This document shows positions 60,488-64,000 of a stretch of DNA of 64,000 nt, piece after piece. The notes beneath the pieces were generated by a model. That model had not been told where the DNA came from. It made no database searches and saw only the letters and a list, made by a program, of their open reading frames with translations. Position 1 is the first letter of the stretch. The number at the start of each line of letters is the position of its first letter. This stretch comes from Sphingomonas sp. R-74633 (GTDB lineage: Bacteria; Pseudomonadota; Alphaproteobacteria; Sphingomonadales; Sphingomonadaceae): assembly GCF_013416555.1 (NCBI RefSeq), contig NZ_JACCFG010000005.1, positions 434,001-498,000 on the forward strand, written 5' to 3'. Both the position numbers and the translations under genes were made by a program.

Positions 60488-60836
60488 GGGCTCTCGGCAT
60501 TTAGCACTTCCCCGGCGAAGGCCGGGGCCCAGTTGCAATGCCGTTCGCGAGTCTCCTGCGCCATCGATGATATGTCGAGACTGGGCCCCGGCCTTCGCCG
60601 GGGAGCAGCTCCATCACCACGCCATCCTTGCAATGTAGGATTTCGCCTGCTTGCCTCCACAGGTCATGCGCAGCGCTTCACCCCGCAGGAAAAATAGGAT
60701 CGCCCTCGCGCAAGCAATTTGCGCGATGCGGCGCCTGCCCGGGAAAGCGAAGAAATCAGGCACTCCTCGCGCGCCCGCGCGTGAGTGTCGTGACTTTCGT
60801 GACTTTCCGTGCCGCGACTCGGCGCGCGCTATGGGG
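60488..60836. other. 349-bp non-coding region with MITE and tandem 9-mer
   Basis: Holds the MITE-like element (60509-60604), about 180 bp with no gene, and a perfect tandem CGTGACTTT (60789-60797, 60798-60806) followed by CCGTG just before the rsmI stop codon. No terminator with a T-tract was seen. Confidence 0.6.
60509..60604. mobile_element. MITE-like element, copy 2 (inverted relative to copy 1)
   Basis: Arms TCCCCGGCGAAGGCCGGGG.. (60509-60532) and 60581-60604 are exact reverse complements over 24 bp. The interior (TTGCAATGCCGTTCGCGAG..) matches the reverse complement of copy 1. It lies just after the 59-aa gene. Confidence 0.8.
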
Positions 60837-61670
60837 TCAGCCCTTCATTTCCATCGCCCGCGCATAGAGCGCCTTGCGATCGAGCCCGAGCTTCTTCGCC
60901 ACTTCGCCGGCCGCCTTGCTCGCCGGCAGCCGGGTCAGCGCTTCGGCGAGCGCGGCATCGGCATCGTCGGCGCTGGCCGGCTCGGGGGCGCCCGGCGGGG
61001 CGACGACCACGACGATCTCGCCTTTCGGCGGCGCCTCGGCATAGCGTTCGGCCAGCTGGCTGAGCGAGCCGGTCACGCATTCCTCGAACTTCTTGCTGAT
61101 CTCGCGCGCCACCGCCGCCTCGCGGTCGCCCAGCCCCTCGGCGAGCGCGGTCAGGCACGCCGAGAGCCGCGGGCCCGATTCGTAGAGCACCAAGGTGGCG
61201 CGCACGGCCGCGATCTCGGCGATCGATTCGGCGCGGGCGTGCAGCTTGGAGGGCAGGAAGCCCAGGAACAGGAAGCGGTCGGTCGGCAGGCCGGCGAGCG
61301 TCAGCGCCGCGATTGCCGCGCAGGGGCCGGGGATCGTCGTTACCGTGTGGCCGGCGGCGCGGGCGTCACGCACCAGCTTGAAGCCGGGATCGGAGATCAA
61401 AGGCGTGCCCGCATCGGAGACGAGCGCGATCGCCTCGGTGCCCATCCGCGCCACCAGCCCGGGGCGGACTGCATCGGCGTTATGATCGTGATAGGGCATC
61501 ATCTTGCCCTTGGCGCCGAGGTGGCGAAACAGATTCGCTGTCACACGGCTGTCTTCAACGGCAACCAGATCGGCGCCCAGGAGTATTTCGCTGGCGCGCG
61601 GCGACAGGTCACCGAGATTGCCGATCGGGGTGGCGACGATATAGAGGCCGGGCGTAAGAACAGAGTGCAT
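60837..61670 (-). CDS. rsmI: 16S rRNA (cytidine-1402-2'-O) methyltransferase RsmI
   Basis: A 277-residue tetrapyrrole-methylase-fold enzyme. It begins GLYIVATPIGNLGDLSPRASEIL, with EDSR and the SDAGTPLISDPG substrate loop, and GxPTDRFLFLGFLP. It methylates the ribosomal P site with RsmH. The ATG at 61670 diverges by 12 nt from the LppC-like gene, an arrangement seen in many bacteria. Confidence 0.96.
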   Translation of the reverse strand: MHSVLTPGLYIVATPIGNLGDLSPRASEILLGADLVAVEDSRVTANLFRHLGAKGKMMPYHDHNADAVRPGLVARMGTEAIALVSDAGTPLISDPGFKLVRDARAAGHTVTTIPGPCAAIAALTLAGLPTDRFLFLGFLPSKLHARAESIAEIAAVRATLVLYESGPRLSACLTALAEGLGDREAAVAREISKKFEECVTGSLSQLAERYAEAPPKGEIVVVVAPPGAPEPASADDADAALAEALTRLPASKAAGEVAKKLGLDRKALYARAMEMKG

Positions 61671-61682
61671 CGGGGAGAGTAA

Positions 61683-62885
61683 ATGGCAGACGCGACCGTC
61701 ACACCGCAACGGGGCATTCTCCGCTGGGCCGCTTTGGGCCTTGCTGCCCTGCTCGCCGCCTGCGCGAGCGGACCCCGTGTAATCCCCGAAACCCGGCCCG
61801 CGCCCACCGTGGAAGCACCGCGCGAGCGGCCGACGACGCGCCCGATCGCGCCGGGCCTGCCCCAGGATCTCGAGCGGCACCGCATCGCTTTGCTCGTGCC
61901 GCTCACCGGCCCGAACGCCGGCGTCGGCAAGTCGCTGTCGAACGCGACTCAGCTCGCGGTGCTCGATACGCGCTCGGATGTGCTGCGCATCACCACTTAT
62001 GATACCGGCGGCGCCGGCGGTGCCGGGGCTGCGGCCCGCCAGGCGATTGCCGACGGCAACAAGCTGATCCTCGGCCCGCTGCTTTCGGAAGAAGCGCGCG
62101 AAGTGGCGCCGATCGCCCGCTCGGCACGCGTGCCGGTGCTCAGCTTCTCGAACGACACTGCGGTGGCCGGCAACGGCACTTATCTGCTCGGTTATTCGCC
62201 CGCCCAGTCGATCGAGCGCGTGGTCGAATATGCCAAGACGCAGGGCGTATCCAACTTCGCCGGGCTGATGGTCTCGGGCGTCTATGGCGAGCGTGCCTCC
62301 ACCGTGTTCCTGCGCGCCGTCGAGGACCAAGGCGGCAAGGTGCTCGCGATGGAGACCTATGACGGTCGTCCCGGCTCGATGACCAATGCGATCACCAAGC
62401 TGTCGCGCACGCCCTATCAGGCGATCCTGATCGCCGGTTCGGGATCGAGCGGCGTGACCGCGGCGCCGATCATCCGCAAGTCGGCCGGCGGCAAGACCGC
62501 GCGGATCCTCGGCACCGAGCTGTGGAACACCGATTCGGCGATCGGCGGCAACGCAGTGCTCAACGGCGCCTGGTTCGCCAGCGTGCCCGACAATTACTAC
62601 CGCACTTATGCCACCAAATACCGCGCCCGCTTCGGCGCGGCGCCGTACCGGATGTCGACGCTCGGCTATGACGCGGTGCTGCTCACCGTGCGCATCGCGC
62701 GCGAATGGCGGGCGGGCGACGCCTTCCCCGAATCGCGGCTGACCGCGCCGGACGGCTTTGGCGGCCTCGACGGTGCCTTCCGCTTCCGCCGCGACGGCAT
62801 CGCCGAGCGTGCGCTCGAGGTGCAGGAAGTGAAGGCAGGGACGACGGCAACGGTCTCGCCGGCGCCGACGGGCTTTGGCAATTAG
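61683..62885 (+). CDS. LppC/LpoA-like penicillin-binding protein activator lipoprotein
   Basis: A 400-residue lipoprotein. The signal ends LLAAC (C27). The rest is a periplasmic-binding-protein-type fold (RIALLVPLTGPNAGVGKSLSNATQLA, LILGPLLSEEAREVAPIARS, VPVLSFSND), as in LpoA C-terminal domains. LpoA activates the peptidoglycan synthase PBP1a in gamma-proteobacteria; the alphaproteobacterial homologue is probably similar but unproven. It is divergent from rsmI and convergent with hemW. Confidence 0.88.
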   Translation: MADATVTPQRGILRWAALGLAALLAACASGPRVIPETRPAPTVEAPRERPTTRPIAPGLPQDLERHRIALLVPLTGPNAGVGKSLSNATQLAVLDTRSDVLRITTYDTGGAGGAGAAARQAIADGNKLILGPLLSEEAREVAPIARSARVPVLSFSNDTAVAGNGTYLLGYSPAQSIERVVEYAKTQGVSNFAGLMVSGVYGERASTVFLRAVEDQGGKVLAMETYDGRPGSMTNAITKLSRTPYQAILIAGSGSSGVTAAPIIRKSAGGKTARILGTELWNTDSAIGGNAVLNGAWFASVPDNYYRTYATKYRARFGAAPYRMSTLGYDAVLLTVRIAREWRAGDAFPESRLTAPDGFGGLDGAFRFRRDGIAERALEVQEVKAGTTATVSPAPTGFGN

Positions 62886-64000
62886 GTAACGACAAGCTCG
62901 CGCAGGATCGCTTCCAGCACGGGCATGCCGGCATCGGTCACGGTGAGGCGGGTGCCCTCCCGCTTCACCAGGCCCTGCGTCTCCATCACCGCCACCGCCT
63001 TCAAGTCGAGCGGGGCGTCGGGGATGCGGACCAGGTCGACGCCCTCGGCCAGGCGCAGGCCCATCACCAGCGCCTCGACGCCGCGGTCGTGCGGGGCGAG
63101 GGGGTCTTCGATCTGCATGCCGTGGCCGTTGCGCTCGATGGCGGCGAGCCAGTTCTCGGGCTTCTTGTGGCGGACGGTGGCCATGCCCCCGCGCCGGCCA
63201 TGCGCGCCGGGCCCGATCCCGGCATAGTCGCTGTAGCGCCAATAGGTCAGGTTGTGCCGGCTCTCCGCACCCGGCCGGGCATGGTTGGAGATTTCATAGG
63301 CCGGCAGCCCGGCGGCGGCGGTGATCGCCCGGGTCGCCTCGAACAGGTCGGCGGCGGCATCGGGATCGAAGGCGGCCAGCTCGCCCTTCTCGAACAGCGT
63401 GGCGAAGCGCGTGCCGGGTTCGATGGTCAGCTGGTAGAGCGAGAGATGCTCGGTGCCGAAGGAGAGGGCGCGGCGCAGCTCGGCTTCCCAGTCGCTCAGG
63501 CCCTGTTCGGGCCGGGCATAGATCAGGTCGAAGCTGACGCGGCTGAAGGCACGCTGCGCGGTATCGAGCGCGGCCAGCCCTTCGTCGACGCCGTGCGCCC
63601 GGCCGAGGAAGCGAAGCGCCTCGTCGTCGAGCGCCTGCAGACCGAGCGAGACGCGGTTGACGCCCGCCGCGGCGATGTCGGCGAAGCGCGCGGCCTCGAC
63701 CGAGGAGGGGTTGGCCTCGAGCGTGATCTCGATGCCGGGCTCGAAGCCCCAATGCCGCTCGGCCGCCTCGATCACCGCGGCGACCGTTTCGGGCGGCATC
63801 AGCGACGGGGTGCCGCCGCCGAAGAAGATCGAGCCGAGCCTGCGGCCGGGCAGTTCGCCGGCCTCATGTGCCAGATCGGCAAGCATCGCGACGCGCCACG
63901 CGGCCTGATCGACGCTCTCGCGGACATGGCTGTTGAAGTCGCAATAGGGGCATTTCGACACGCAGAACGGCCAGTGCACATAGAGTGCGAGCGGGAGAGT
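62882..64000 (-). CDS. hemW: HemW-like radical SAM protein (N-terminus cut by window edge)
   Basis: The frame is open to the right edge, giving 372 residues; the visible start reads TLPLALYVHWPFC. The radical SAM motif C-x3-C-x2-C is in FCVSKCPYCDF. The GGGTPSLMP and NPSSVEAARF stretches and C-terminal HemN-like domain follow. HemW lacks the extra Cys of true coproporphyrinogen dehydrogenases and acts as a heme chaperone. A few N-terminal residues lie outside the window. Confidence 0.95.
   Translation of the reverse strand, partial: TLPLALYVHWPFCVSKCPYCDFNSHVRESVDQAAWRVAMLADLAHEAGELPGRRLGSIFFGGGTPSLMPPETVAAVIEAAERHWGFEPGIEITLEANPSSVEAARFADIAAAGVNRVSLGLQALDDEALRFLGRAHGVDEGLAALDTAQRAFSRVSFDLIYARPEQGLSDWEAELRRALSFGTEHLSLYQLTIEPGTRFATLFEKGELAAFDPDAAADLFEATRAITAAAGLPAYEISNHARPGAESRHNLTYWRYSDYAGIGPGAHGRRGGMATVRHKKPENWLAAIERNGHGMQIEDPLAPHDRGVEALVMGLRLAEGVDLVRIPDAPLDLKAVAVMETQGLVKREGTRLTVTDAGMPVLEAILRELVVT

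Noticed and set aside
60628-60867. Short + strand open frame before rsmI
   Set aside because: No Shine-Dalgarno sequence and Arg/Cys/Ala composition typical of random high-GC frames; it overlaps the end of rsmI.
60837-63242. An 801-aa fusion extending RsmI upstream
   Set aside because: The extension reads through the opposite-strand LppC-like gene; RsmI has a proper start at 61670 with family-typical N-terminus.

Overview
The window is a high-GC, gene-dense chromosomal segment that looks like a member of the Sphingomonadaceae (Alphaproteobacteria), most likely Sphingomonas or a close relative. The reasons are indirect: a methionine synthase split into two genes behind an ArsR-methyltransferase (SahR-like) regulator, two large TonB-dependent receptors, a PhaR/acetoacetyl-CoA pair, the alphaproteobacterial atpHAGDC cluster, a CpaF-type ATPase, and several families of intergenic palindromic elements. 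No rRNA, tRNA, CRISPR, prophage or insertion sequence was found. The taxonomic call is inference.

Layout. 1-5274: C-terminally cut TonB receptor, GH16-like protein, WYL regulator diverging from a GFA-family gene across an inverted repeat, then a tightly overlapping operon of two small lipoproteins and an aldo/keto reductase. 5362-11174: methionine and one-carbon operon (SahR-like regulator, metF, split metH) behind a promoter that is fully covered by a 22-bp perfect palindrome. 11236-16700: SnoaL-like protein, NRAMP-like transporter lacking key metal ligands, MHS-family transporter, alanine racemase, Sel1/prolyl-4-hydroxylase-like oxygenase. 16756-20007: second TonB receptor with an intrinsic terminator. 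20339-23224: PHB-type genes (thiolase, short PhaC-like hydrolase, phaR). 23358-31754: soluble chemoreceptor-like protein, exported methyltransferase-like protein, GST, double-DTG aspartic protease with PDZ, CpaF ATPase, GT39-like membrane protein, AraC regulator, lipocalin-like DUF.

31871-37438: F1 ATP synthase operon atpH-A-G-(lipoprotein)-D-C, with a lipoprotein gene embedded between gamma and beta and two mutually exclusive hairpins in the leader. 37694-41044: secreted protein, RhlE helicase, PilZ protein. 41016-43923: GH43 xylosidase and hexuronate-type MFS transporter with a LacI-type (XylR-like) operator. 44144-45645: ada and a DUF1203 gene. 45646-51958: a same-strand block of three tandem paralogous exported HExxH-TPR proteins followed by a membrane-anchored trypsin-like protease; this is the best candidate here for an uncharacterised system. 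52034-64000: priA, a pair of paralogous small secreted proteins around a DUF2490 barrel, transaldolase, XerC, GAF, DedA, gshB, yraN, a 59-aa protein, rsmI, an LppC lipoprotein and hemW (cut by the right edge).

Intergenic regions carry three recurrent inverted-repeat element types; one (58728-58825 and 60509-60604) is conserved through its interior in opposite orientation and looks like a roughly 97-bp MITE.
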